Shown here in pieces: positions 1-8,166 of a DNA stretch of 64,000 nt. Made by a program: the position numbers and the translations under genes. Every line of letters starts with the position of its first letter. The first letter of the stretch is position 1. Below the pieces are notes generated by a model. It made no database searches and had not been told where the DNA came from. It saw only the letters and a program-made list of their open reading frames with translations. This DNA is from UBA4582 sp002389265 (GTDB lineage: Bacteria; Pseudomonadota; Gammaproteobacteria; Pseudomonadales; Azotimanducaceae), in assembly GCA_943788825.1 (NCBI GenBank), contig CALSRT010000015.1:1-64000 (forward strand), written 5' to 3'.

Positions 1-2
1 AT

Positions 3-467
3 GTGGCCATATGGCTGCAAGCTGCTCACATCCCATTTTGTTTAACCGCTGGAAAATATCACATCCAATGTGATGGGAGCTACTATAAATTCGCAGCTGA
101 CTATCTACTAACGCAACAGAAGTATGCCCCCAATCTGGGTGCAACCTCGCAGTTACTCTTGCTGCACCTGATTCGGCGCGAGCTGGTGCAGAATCTTGAG
201 TCGACGGCGACAGACTTGTCAGTGGTTAGCGCTTTGAGCAAGAGCACCGTGAGCGATACTCAGCATCTGTTGACAGATAGGGGACATGTCGTCACCACAA
301 AAGACGTGACTGACGAGCGACGCAGCTTGCTTTGGCTGAACCTGAGCGAGGCGCATTCTGAGGCGTTAAATAAAACTTTCAGTAGTATTCTCTTGCCCGC
401 TACCGTTAACGCCCAGAGCCCAGAGCCCAGAGCCCAGAGCCCAGAGCCCAGAGCCAGAGCCGCTTAA
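3..467 (+). CDS. MarR-like winged-helix regulator, 5' end uncertain
   Basis: Probable transcriptional regulator. Roughly residues 65-115 read like the recognition helix and wing of MarR-family proteins: an LSKSTVSD helix, then a hydrophobic helix and a basic wing with DERRSLLWLNLSE, matching the family pattern of an Asp-Glu-Arg-Arg wing followed by a Leu-Thr/Ser-Glu helix. The frame is open to the left edge and its first start is a GTG at base 3, so the true start may lie outside the window. The C-terminus is odd. A heptanucleotide repeat encodes AQSPEPR units, and a shortened last copy sets the final frame. No target gene is evident; the next gene is about 250 bases downstream on the same strand. 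Assignment rests on the winged-helix pattern only. Confidence 0.5.
   Translation: MAIWLQAAHIPFCLTAGKYHIQCDGSYYKFAADYLLTQQKYAPNLGATSQLLLLHLIRRELVQNLESTATDLSVVSALSKSTVSDTQHLLTDRGHVVTTKDVTDERRSLLWLNLSEAHSEALNKTFSSILLPATVNAQSPEPRAQSPEPRARAA
411..458 (+). repeat. Heptanucleotide tandem repeat at a gene 3' end
   Basis: Six perfect head-to-tail copies of GCCCAGA run from 411 to 452, followed by a copy lacking one C (453-458). The tract lies inside the last codons of the MarR-like gene and encodes Ala-Gln-Ser-Pro-Glu-Pro-Arg per 21 bases. Because the unit is not a multiple of three, gain or loss of a copy would change the C-terminal frame. Confidence 0.95.
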
Positions 468-716
468 GCGAAGCGTGGTGACGAATAAGTCTTGCAAGGC
501 GAGTGTTGAAAGAAGCTCGTCGCTCCGGTCAAGTTAGTTCGGCTTTGGTTGTTGCAGGGCTTTTGGGCCGTTGCTTTCCCTTTTAATCGGCACACTTGTT
601 GACAGAAACGGCAGTCAATAGCGAGTTCCCTGCGAAAACCGAACGATCATTGTTGCGAAATAATTTCATCGACATAATCAGGCTCCAATTGATTGATTAA
701 TGTTGAGGCTTGGGTC

Positions 717-1430
717 ATGAAGTTAAACGCCATTAAATTAAGTCTGAAGCAGTGGTTCAGCGCTGCTATTCTTGTCAGTTTGTCTGCCGGTGCGCAGAGT
801 GAAATACTTGAGGTTTATCGTTGGCAGGCTACGCCAGGTATGGGTGCGCAGATGCTAGAAACTTGGCGTGCGGCTAAAGCTATTCATGAAGAAGCCGGTG
901 CGAAGGTATACGCTTTTCAAGGTGACGTGGGTACGAACTTACATGTCAATTATTTGATGCGTTGGAATTCAGAAGCCGAATGGGGTGCATCCAAAGATGC
1001 ATTAGCGAAAAGTTTGGCGTGGCAGGCCTTGTGGGCCAAAGCCGGCGCAGAAAACGCCGCGACTCTGCAGTGGAGCATGCGAGTTAGCAATCTCGATTCA
1101 AGTGTGAAGGCTGACAGCTTCGATGAAGGAAAAGTCTTTGGCGTTTTTATCTGGAAGCCAGCCCCGGGACAGACCGCCAAGGTGATGCAGAATTTTGCCA
1201 AAGCGAAGCAGATTCACACCGCCCTAGGCGCGCGAGTTGAGTCTTATCTTGAGGGCGTCGGTGGCGTCGGCAATTTGCACTATACCATGGCCTTCAAAAA
1301 CTGGGCGGCGATGGCTGAATTTAATCAAAAACTGGCGAACAGCAAGGCCTGGGCTGACCTGCGGGCCGAAATTGATCCCGAGAGCTCAACTTTGATTGAT
1401 AGCTTTACTGGTAGCTTGATGCCCCTATAG
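717..1430 (+). CDS. Secreted protein with two repeated alpha/beta-barrel-like halves
   Basis: Exported protein of about 237 residues, function unknown. I chose the ATG at 717 because it begins a good signal peptide (MKLNAIKLSLKQWF, a hydrophobic core, then an AGAQS cleavage-type site); the upstream in-frame start would put charged residues ahead of it. The mature part is an internal duplication of about 105 residues. The first half has NLHVNYLMRWNSEAEW followed by AKSLAWQALWAKA; the second has NLHYTMAFKNWAAMAEF followed by ANSKAWADLRAEI. The size and the strand-helix-helix-strand pattern suggest dimeric alpha/beta barrel (ABM/NIPSNAP-like) domains, but that is inference. Similar two-half exported proteins occur at 1602, 15419 and 26928. 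A terminator follows directly. Confidence 0.75.
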   Translation: MKLNAIKLSLKQWFSAAILVSLSAGAQSEILEVYRWQATPGMGAQMLETWRAAKAIHEEAGAKVYAFQGDVGTNLHVNYLMRWNSEAEWGASKDALAKSLAWQALWAKAGAENAATLQWSMRVSNLDSSVKADSFDEGKVFGVFIWKPAPGQTAKVMQNFAKAKQIHTALGARVESYLEGVGGVGNLHYTMAFKNWAAMAEFNQKLANSKAWADLRAEIDPESSTLIDSFTGSLMPL

Positions 1431-1444
1431 GTTTCGATAACTTA

Positions 1445-1467
1445 GGCGCCTCTTTGAGGCGTCTTTT
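1445..1467 (+). terminator. Rho-independent terminator
   Basis: An 8-bp stem (1445-1452 with 1456-1463, one G-T pair) closes a TTT loop and is followed by TTTT. It lies 14 bases after the stop of the secreted two-domain protein. Confidence 0.75.
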
Positions 1468-1502
1468 ACATACGGCATGTGTGGTACTTTCAATAGTCCC
1501 TC

Positions 1503-1530
1503 GGTCCCTTGTGAATGGTCCCTTGTGGCT
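1503..1530 (+). repeat. 14-bp direct repeat, two copies
   Basis: GGTCCCTTGTGAAT (1503-1516) is followed at once by GGTCCCTTGTGGCT (1517-1530), in the leader of the broken lipoprotein gene. Confidence 0.8.
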
Positions 1531-1601
1531 TCATTAATGAGGGAAGGAGCAGGGAACTATCTGAGTGTCTTGTTTCTGACTATCAGTGTGGAGAAGTTCT
1601 T

Positions 1602-2455
1602 ATGTTGAAGAAAAGCTTGATTGGCGGTTTGGTGTTGTCGGGTTTGCTGGTCGGCTGCGCACCAGCTGAAGACCCCGTTGAGGGGGTGACCTTGGCCATG
1701 CCCGAGCCTGTGGCGATTCGCTATAACGAATTCATATGGTGTTCTAATGGTCCAAATTTCAGTGCTGAAAACCTAGCAAAGAATTTTGATTTCTGGGTTG
1801 ATGGTATGCAGAACACCTTGCAACAAAAGCGTCTGGCGGCAGTTAGTCTGACCCCCAGAGGTTGGTCAAATGACGATTTCGATAGACTGCACCTAATGAT
1901 GTGGCCTGATAAAGCCGCTCGAGATGCGGGCTGGGCAGCTTATGCTGATTCTGGGCTGGAGCAGGTCGAGGCGGCAGCATTCCCGGGCTTGGAAAAATGT
2001 GGTGGTGATGATTGGCAAGATGTTTTTGGCTTTAATGTTTACCAGCCAAGGCCACCGGCCGTGATGCTGGATCTAGCCACAGATAAGCCAGTCGTTGGCT
2101 ATCGGTTTTGCGCGATGAATGAAGGTAAAAACCGCGCTGACCTGCGAGTCCGTCATCTATGATTCTTTTATTCCTTATCTCGATGCGTTAGCGATCTCTG
2201 AAGGTCCTTCTGCGTATAATTTTCTGATTCAGGTCCCAGACTTTGTTGTTGAGAGTAGACCGGGACATTGAGGGCGTGCCGGTAACCTGGGACTATGTGT
2301 GGACTAACTCTTGGCCTAGCGCTGCCGCCTATGAAGCGTCGAATGCGACTTGGTCGGTTCAAGGGCAAGCCCTGCAAGCCGCTTTTGACGCTGTAGCCAC
2401 CTGTAGTCAGGAGCAAGCCTACGATCTGACGCCGATAATGGCAGCCGCAGAGTAA
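1602..2455 (+). pseudogene. Frameshifted two-domain lipoprotein gene
   Basis: The reading frame starts at ATG 1602 with a lipoprotein signal (MLKKSLIGG, then the lipobox LLVGC) and stops at 2160-2162. Coherent coding continues in the next frame (VIYDSFIPYLDALAISEG, up to about 2250), then in the third frame (DRDIEGVPVTWDYVW, ending TAA at 2453-2455). Spliced together, the product has two related halves: a first ending KCGGDDWQDVFGF and a second ending TCSQEQAYDLTPI. This matches the duplicated layout of the secreted protein at 717. Two shifts in a row mean either a decaying gene or two sequencing errors. If intact it would be a membrane-anchored periplasmic protein of about 280 residues, function unknown. 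A start at 1515 is possible but would place about 29 residues before the signal. Confidence 0.7.
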
Positions 2456-2490
2456 TCGAGAAGCTAGGCTTTGCAGAGGGTTAGCCTGTG

Positions 2491-2528
2491 AGGCCATTGA
2501 TATAGTGATACAGAGATATCAATGGCCT
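2491..2528. repeat. Perfect 13-bp inverted repeat in a gene-free stretch
   Basis: AGGCCATTGATAT (2491-2503) pairs perfectly with ATATCAATGGCCT (2516-2528) across a 12-base loop. There is no T-run on either side, so it is not a typical terminator. It lies in the 310-base gap 2456-2765, where I see no gene. Confidence 0.8.
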
Positions 2529-2774
2529 GCCGGGTTCGGTTGATCTGCAAAAAACTGATCGTTACTGAACACATGACGATACCCCTCGCAGCTGTGCAGT
2601 CACCGGTCACTCTAACTTAAGAATCGCCATTTAACCTCGCCTCTACTGCTTCTGTCGCTGCCGCTGGAGAATTTTCTCAGGCTCAGCGACATTCAATGCT
2701 ATGGAATAGACCAGTAAATTCAGTAAGCTGCCCACAGGAAATCCGATTAACGATATGAGCTATCTGTGAGCCCT

Positions 2775-3368
2775 ATGACAAGTGATGCCATCCCATCTCA
2801 GCTAAATGCACTATTGCCACAACTAGGCGCCGATGCTGTCAAATTGCTAATTCCCTACTTGACGCAACTTGAGGCGGAAACGGGTCGCGTGCTCGTTAAG
2901 CAGGGCGATAGTGGCGCAGATGTCTATTTTTTACTGAATGGCAAATTTTCCGTATTCGAGAAAATTCAAATCAATCGTTCCGATGTGGTGTTGAACGTTG
3001 CGACATTCCCCGGTCCAGGTGTTTTGGGTGAAGTGAGCATCATGACAGCGACAGAAAGAACCGCGACGGTGATCGTCGTTGAACGAGCTGATTGTCTGGT
3101 GCTGACTAGGGACAAGTTCAATGCCTTGGTTAAGGTGAACCCGCAGATTGGCATCGAACTGCTGCAGGCATTCGGCGCAATCATGTACGGTCGTCAAGCC
3201 GCCTTTCAAAATAAGGTTCGGGGTAATATATTGCGCGAGAGCCTTAGTATCGAGGCTGGTATTGCGAAAATGGCGCGCTATACGGGTCGAGTATCGCGAA
3301 CGAGCCCGGTGCTGGCGCAAAAACTATTCAGTGACGATGTTAAGGGCGTTAACTATAACTCTGACTAA
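2775..3368 (+). CDS. Cyclic nucleotide-binding domain protein
   Basis: Protein of 197 residues made mostly of one cNMP-binding (CAP_ED) beta roll. It contains KQGDSGADVYFLLNGKFSV, the common GDxGxxxYFxxxGxxxV pattern of the family, followed by GPGVLGEVSIMTATERTATV, which matches the phosphate-binding cassette (GE...ER-A-V). No helix-turn-helix follows; the C-terminal 60 residues look helical. It is therefore more likely a signal-sensing protein than a DNA-binding Crp/Fnr regulator. The arginine of the cassette is present, so cyclic nucleotide binding is plausible but unproven. A GTG at 2766 is an alternative start; neither has a clear ribosome-binding site. The gene stands alone. Confidence 0.8.
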   Translation: MTSDAIPSQLNALLPQLGADAVKLLIPYLTQLEAETGRVLVKQGDSGADVYFLLNGKFSVFEKIQINRSDVVLNVATFPGPGVLGEVSIMTATERTATVIVVERADCLVLTRDKFNALVKVNPQIGIELLQAFGAIMYGRQAAFQNKVRGNILRESLSIEAGIAKMARYTGRVSRTSPVLAQKLFSDDVKGVNYNSD

Positions 3369-3592
3369 CGACAACCTTGAGTAAGATATGGTTGTAGCTA
3401 GTCTAGTGCTAACTAGTCCAGCGCCGTCCAGCACGCTCGTTGATTGATGTTGTGCCGCTCGAAGGCCAATCTTGGCGCCCGCCCTTGGCCGAGACCGCCC
3501 TTGAACAAGCCCGTCCTTGAAAAGATAGTGGGGCAGACTAAATACGCCAAGTCCGATGATGCTATGATTGGCTGGTGCGCGCCACAACGAAT

Positions 3593-3730
3593 ATGATCAA
3601 ACGAACCTGTGCTGAATATTTGAAAAAAGTGAATGAAAATGTTGAATGCAAACCGCCCGTGATCTACAGCCATTTTGGAATATTCTTAGTGCTAGCTTGG
3701 GGAATGGTAGCTGGGTCAGGCTGGTGCTGA
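3593..3730 (+). CDS. Possible 45-residue membrane peptide
   Basis: A small frame, too short for ordinary gene callers, in the 405-base gap 3369-3773. It starts at ATG 3593 with a charged amphipathic N-terminus (MIKRTCAEYLKKVNENVE), then PPVIYSHFGIFLVLAWGMVAG, which would make one transmembrane segment, and ends at TGA 3728-3730. No strong ribosome-binding site is visible. The charge pattern and hydrophobic run look protein-like, but chance cannot be excluded. The rest of the gap shows nothing recognisable. Confidence 0.3.
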   Translation: MIKRTCAEYLKKVNENVECKPPVIYSHFGIFLVLAWGMVAGSGWC

Positions 3731-3773
3731 GCAAGCAACGGGCGAGTGACGAGCTTGTGCGTCTTACGTTCGC

Positions 3774-4838
3774 ATGATTATCATCAAGGATCAGCCGGTT
3801 TTGTCTTTTTTGTATAGTTACCAGGCTCGCGATATCACCAAGAATTTCGCGCCGCCTGAAGGACTGAAAGAGATACAAAGATTACTGGGTGAGACTTTCA
3901 AGAGCGCCCACCTGCTAACGATCGCTGACGAGGTGCAGGTAAATATTAGCAAAAAAAACAAGGTTCATCTGTCGAGTCGAAAGCGAAAACTGAAGGACGA
4001 AGCTGAGCCCAACGAAACCGTAGGAAGTCATAATCGAGAAAAAAATCGGTTTGTGGATATTAATCGACCCTTTTTGACGGCGCTGGGCGTTACAGATCAC
4101 AATCATCAACTCATTCCTGCGATGGCGCGCAAATGGAAACAGGTTAACAAATTCATCGAATTGTTCAGTCAGGCACTGGCGCAATCACCAGTGCCGTCAG
4201 ACCAGCCTATGCAGGTAGTGGATTTTGGTTCAGGTAAGGGTTACCTGACTTTTGCCGTACATGATTACTTGCTCAACAGTTCGCACCAGAACTCACAAGT
4301 GGTGGGGGTTGAACTTCGCAGTGAGCTTGCATCTTTGTGTAATCGTGCAGCTGCGGATTTGGCAGACGAAGGTTTGACGTTTGTTTGTGGTGATGTGAAG
4401 ACCCATGCGCCTGAACATACCGATGTCATGATTGCTTTGCATGCCTGTGACACGGCGACAGACTACGCGATCCATTATGGTATTCGCGCAAAAGCGGCCA
4501 TTATTATGTGTTCGCCCTGTTGCCATAAACAAATTCGACCACAGATGCACAGTCCGGCGCAGCTTAAGCCAATGCTCCAATACGGCGTTCATCTCGGTCA
4601 AGAAGCCGAGATGGTAACGGATACACTACGAGCCTTGTTGCTTGAGGCATACGGCTATCAAACTAAAGTGTTTGAGTTTGTCAGTCTGGAGCATACCAAC
4701 AAAAACAAAATGATACTGGCGATCAAAAAATCATCGATCGGCGATACGGATCAGTGCTTCGCCCAGATTGAAGCCATCAAAGCCTTTTACGGCATCCAAG
4801 AGCATTGCCTCGAGAGTCTTCTCCAACAAGAAGCTTGA
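3774..4838 (+). CDS. SAM-dependent methyltransferase (Methyltransf_32-like)
   Basis: Class I methyltransferase of 354 residues. Motif I is VVDFGSGKGYLTF near residue 145, the SAM-binding glycine loop. VVGVELR near residue 180 supplies the acidic end of beta-2. Later come ALHACDTATDYA and CSPCCHKQIRP, a Cys-rich element known from the Methyltransf_32 family related to METTL25/RRNAD1-type proteins. The N-terminal 120 residues have a positively charged stretch (SSRKRKLKDE), which may bind nucleic acid. The substrate is unknown; an RNA or protein target is inference. It is transcribed toward the MFS gene with 17 bases between the stops. A 6-bp stem with the TGA in its loop lies at the junction, probably too weak to be a terminator alone. 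Confidence 0.8.
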   Translation: MIIIKDQPVLSFLYSYQARDITKNFAPPEGLKEIQRLLGETFKSAHLLTIADEVQVNISKKNKVHLSSRKRKLKDEAEPNETVGSHNREKNRFVDINRPFLTALGVTDHNHQLIPAMARKWKQVNKFIELFSQALAQSPVPSDQPMQVVDFGSGKGYLTFAVHDYLLNSSHQNSQVVGVELRSELASLCNRAAADLADEGLTFVCGDVKTHAPEHTDVMIALHACDTATDYAIHYGIRAKAAIIMCSPCCHKQIRPQMHSPAQLKPMLQYGVHLGQEAEMVTDTLRALLLEAYGYQTKVFEFVSLEHTNKNKMILAIKKSSIGDTDQCFAQIEAIKAFYGIQEHCLESLLQQEA

Positions 4839-4855
4839 TCAGCTTCGCGCTTGAG

Positions 4856-6271
4856 TTATGGTGCGGGTCTGGACTGCTCTTCCTTGACCTTCAATAACAT
4901 GACTGAGCCGATGACCATCAGTATCACCAGGGACGCAAACCCAGCGCGCTGTGACTGAAACCAGGCAGTGGTGGTGGCTACCAGCAGAGGTGCCAAAAAT
5001 GCGGTGACGGTCCCCGACAGGGCAAATAGACCAAAAAATTGGGTCATCAGTGCTGGCGGTGAAATTCTTGCCATCAAGGTTCTGGATGACGACAAGCCGG
5101 TGACAAAAAACATGGCAAAGATCTGCATCGTGCCGAAGTACATGAGCTCCGAGAGAGATTGGAAGTAGGGGAAGCTCCACACTGGCTGGGTACTGACTGG
5201 CACAAGGAACAGGATCGTGTCTGGTTCAATAGAAACCAGCGTCACCAATACCAGTGAGCTCATGGCGATTGAGATTTGCAAGGTGCGAATTGAGCCGAGT
5301 AAATCGTCCAGCTTACCGCCCACAAAGGCGCCGATCATGGCTGAGCTGCTGGTGACTAAGCCGAGAATCAGCAGAGTCGTTGTACCCCACTGAAAGGTCC
5401 CAGAGGCATAAACACCCCCAAAGGTCATCACGCCGATCATGCCATCAATAAAAAACATCCGCCCCACCAAATAAATTGCAATGTTGGAGTAGTGTTTGAG
5501 TTGCCCCATGGTTTTGATGACATCTCGAACACCTTCCTTTGCAGCGTTCCATGCCGGAGTGCCAGAGGATTTTCCATCTGGGGTGAACAGTAAGACAGGC
5601 ATAGTGAACAGCAGCATCCAGATAGCCGCTATCGGCCCGACAATGCGATCATGTTCATGGCTGGCTTGATCGATACCAAACAGCGCGTTGGCGGGTAAAA
5701 AACTCCAGTCGATAGTGCCGGGCAAAGAGAATGCGAGCAGCACAAAGAGCATTAACAGCACGCCACCGACATTACCTAACGAGAAGGCTAGGCCCGAAAC
5801 AAAACCGAGCTTATTGACTGGTGTGATGCCGGGCAGCATGGCGTTGTGAAACACCTCAGAGATGGCGAAGGCAACGCTGATGATCAACAAAATGAACAGC
5901 GCCGGATAGATGCCAATACCGGTGCCGCCGGGCTTTATAAACCACAGGGCGCAGGCACCGATGGCCATAATGATCACTGTAGCGACAATCCAGGGTTTGC
6001 GTCGACCATTCTTGTCGGCAATAGCGCCCAAGAAAGGCGCCGTTAGAGCCAGAATGATGCCAGCAGTAGCATTCAGATAGCCGATCAAGGTCTGACCGTG
6101 AACCGGGTCTCCCACCACCGTATTGCTGAAGTAAGGAAAGAAAATATAAATGATGACCATGATGTAGTAGGGGTCGCGCGCGCCCTGGCCGAAGGTCCAG
6201 CTTAAATAGCCCAGGGGGGATGCAGCGGGTGTGCCGGCAAGTGACAAGGGCGATGAGTGTAGGCTGGTCAT
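4856..6271 (-). CDS. MFS transporter, UMF1/Atg22-like
   Basis: Inner-membrane permease of 471 residues with about twelve hydrophobic segments. The N-terminal half carries the MFS loop 2-3 signature as GAIADKNGRRKPW after the second segment. The opening (GYLSWTFGQGARDPYYIM) and the substitution ISEVFHNAMLPGI in the fourth to fifth segment resemble UMF1-type transporters, the group that includes yeast Atg22. The substrate cannot be told from sequence. No transport partner or binding protein is adjacent. The start ATG has an AGAG-type site about 10 bases upstream. The upstream gap to the VOC gene is about 200 bases and could hold divergent promoters. Confidence 0.8.
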   Translation of the reverse strand: MTSLHSSPLSLAGTPAASPLGYLSWTFGQGARDPYYIMVIIYIFFPYFSNTVVGDPVHGQTLIGYLNATAGIILALTAPFLGAIADKNGRRKPWIVATVIIMAIGACALWFIKPGGTGIGIYPALFILLIISVAFAISEVFHNAMLPGITPVNKLGFVSGLAFSLGNVGGVLLMLFVLLAFSLPGTIDWSFLPANALFGIDQASHEHDRIVGPIAAIWMLLFTMPVLLFTPDGKSSGTPAWNAAKEGVRDVIKTMGQLKHYSNIAIYLVGRMFFIDGMIGVMTFGGVYASGTFQWGTTTLLILGLVTSSSAMIGAFVGGKLDDLLGSIRTLQISIAMSSLVLVTLVSIEPDTILFLVPVSTQPVWSFPYFQSLSELMYFGTMQIFAMFFVTGLSSSRTLMARISPPALMTQFFGLFALSGTVTAFLAPLLVATTTAWFQSQRAGFASLVILMVIGSVMLLKVKEEQSRPAP

Positions 6272-6469
6272 AGTGTGTCTACTCTGTAGTTGCGAAGAGT
6301 GAATCGACGCTTCAGTTGCTTGGATAATTGCATGTTGCTATGGCCCTGTCACCCTCGAAGTTGCAAGCCGCGATCAGCGTTGGTTTCGGTAGGAAAATTT
6401 ACTCCTTGAAGCCCGTCGCCATTCGTCCCATGCTAGGCGGAAGATTTTTGTTGATCGAGGCTGACTGCT

Positions 6470-6823
6470 ATGAATTTTTCTATGATTCACCATATTTCCA
6501 TTAATGTTGCCGATGTCCAACAAGCGACTAACTTTTACGTTGAGACCCTGAACTTTAAGCAAATAGCCAGGCCGGATCTCGGCTTTGACGGAGCCTGGTT
6601 GCAGATCGGCGATCAGCAATTACATCTGCTGGAAGTAGAGAACCATCAGGCGCCTGCGGGACAGCACTTCGCCTTTGAGGTGGACGATATTGACGCCTAC
6701 AGAGACTATCTTCAAGCCAAGGGCGTCGAAGTATCCCGATCAAATGAAATGACAGGGATCTGTCTGCAGTGTTTTTTTAAAGATCCTTCAGGCAATCTGC
6801 TAGAGTTAAATCAGCGGCTATAG
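6470..6823 (+). CDS. VOC (glyoxalase/bleomycin-resistance fold) family protein
   Basis: Single small VOC domain of 117 residues. It begins MIHHISINVADVQQATNFYV, the usual beta-alpha-beta opening with a metal-ligand-type His. It has QHFAFEVDDIDAYRDYLQAKG in the second module and ends with the common KDPSGNLLELNQ, in which the Glu is the usual metal ligand. Such proteins are lyases, dioxygenases or binding proteins; the substrate is not indicated. GAGG lies about 10 bases before ATG 6470, favouring this start over the ATG at 6482. It converges on the glycosidase gene with only three bases between the stops, so the two probably share termination signals. Confidence 0.8.
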   Translation: MNFSMIHHISINVADVQQATNFYVETLNFKQIARPDLGFDGAWLQIGDQQLHLLEVENHQAPAGQHFAFEVDDIDAYRDYLQAKGVEVSRSNEMTGICLQCFFKDPSGNLLELNQRL

Positions 6824-6826
6824 ACA

Positions 6827-8068
6827 TCAGCGCAGGGTGTTGCTGCGGGCGACGCTTCCTAGCCAAACCGCGCTGTCTTTGACGGTGCGCGCCTGTGTTT
6901 GTCGATCTACTGCAATCAGACCAAATGTCGGCGTATAACCAAGCATCCACTCAAAGTTGTCCAGTGCCGACCAGTAGGTGTAGCCCATCACAGGAATGCC
7001 ATCTTCCAGACAGTTTTTCACGCCATGCAGGGCGCGCTCGACGTAAGCGATGCGGCGCCTGTCATCGGTTGTCGCCAGACCGTTCTCAGTGACCATAATC
7101 GGTAAACCGGATGTGGCGTAGGCTTGCCGAATCGCACTTTCCAGTGCCTCGGGCCAAAACTCGTAGCTCATCTGAGTCAATTCAATACCCGCTTCTGGTG
7201 GCATGGGGCCAGAAGCGTCATAGCGGTGGCGGGTGTAGCATTGCACGCCAACGAAATCGTCCCCCACCAAGTCCGTCAGATATGCTTCATTCACCGCCTG
7301 GCGGTGCTGCGCCGCGATGGCTTCACCGCCAGCTACTGAGACGATGTCCTGGACCGCCAGGGTCGCCCCCACGGGAAATGTCGAGCCACTAGCGCGAATC
7401 GCGGCAACAGCCTGATGATGTGCTGCCATAACCACGGCGCGCCCCTGTTCACTGACCGCAAACATAAACGGATTCAGCTCGTTAGGTGTGATACCGAGCT
7501 GAGCCGAAGCTTCGATCCAGCCAGGAGATTGGCGGATCTTGGTCATGGGTGGCATCATACCTGAGGAGATCAGCACCCGACCTATGTTGACCTCATTGAT
7601 GGTGCAACCGCCACCAATCAGATGGCCCAAGTCGCGAGCTATTCGCCCGCAGTAACGGGCGAACAGCGCCGATGTGGCAGCACTTTCCCAGCCACCTTGC
7701 TGCAACAGCCACTGGGGTGAAGAAAAGTGGTGGAAGGTGACAAACGGCTTTAGTCCGTGTTCATGACAAGCTTCGAGCATACGCCGATAATGATTGATGG
7801 CCGCAGCGGAAAATTGACCCTCGACCGGCTCGACTCGAGCCCACTCGATAGAGAATCGATAAGAGTTAAAGCCCAAATCGGCTAGCAGCTTGATGTCGTC
7901 GGGATAACGATGAAAGTGATCACAGGCATCCAGAGACGGTTCCTTGAACATGCTGTGTTCAACCTGTTCAAGCAACCAGATATCGTTATTGGTGTTATTG
8001 CCTTCTACCTGGTGTGCCGCTGTGGCGGTGCTCCAGATAAAGTTCTCGGGAAACAAGTACGATTCCAT
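6827..8068 (-). CDS. Glycoside hydrolase family 1 (beta-glucosidase-like)
   Basis: Retaining beta-glycosidase, 413 residues, somewhat short for the family (about 450). It opens with the family signature FPENFIWSTATAAHQVEG. FHHFSSPQWL near residue 113 supplies subsite -1 His. CTINEVN carries the probable acid/base Glu159, with Val where most members have Pro. PIMVTENGLA carries the probable nucleophile Glu328. DNFEWMLGYTPTFGL near the C-terminus is the usual aglycone/sugar-binding element. No signal peptide, so it is cytoplasmic and would act on imported or phosphorylated/small glucosides. No sugar transporter is next to it; the MFS permease at 4856 is separated by the VOC gene. It is divergent from the PhyH-like gene at 8167. 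Confidence 0.88.
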   Translation of the reverse strand: MESYLFPENFIWSTATAAHQVEGNNTNNDIWLLEQVEHSMFKEPSLDACDHFHRYPDDIKLLADLGFNSYRFSIEWARVEPVEGQFSAAAINHYRRMLEACHEHGLKPFVTFHHFSSPQWLLQQGGWESAATSALFARYCGRIARDLGHLIGGGCTINEVNIGRVLISSGMMPPMTKIRQSPGWIEASAQLGITPNELNPFMFAVSEQGRAVVMAAHHQAVAAIRASGSTFPVGATLAVQDIVSVAGGEAIAAQHRQAVNEAYLTDLVGDDFVGVQCYTRHRYDASGPMPPEAGIELTQMSYEFWPEALESAIRQAYATSGLPIMVTENGLATTDDRRRIAYVERALHGVKNCLEDGIPVMGYTYWSALDNFEWMLGYTPTFGLIAVDRQTQARTVKDSAVWLGSVARSNTLR

Positions 8069-8166
8069 GATGTTTTACCGCAGAGAGTCTCAGGTTGATA
8101 ATGAATGAATGAATTGATTGTCACCACCGATTCTGCAACTATTTTACATTCAACCGAGGGCAGACG

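Noticed and set aside
4830..4846. Hairpin GAAGCT/AGCTTC between the convergent methyltransferase and MFS genes
   Set aside because: Six base pairs without a T-run; too weak to call a terminator.
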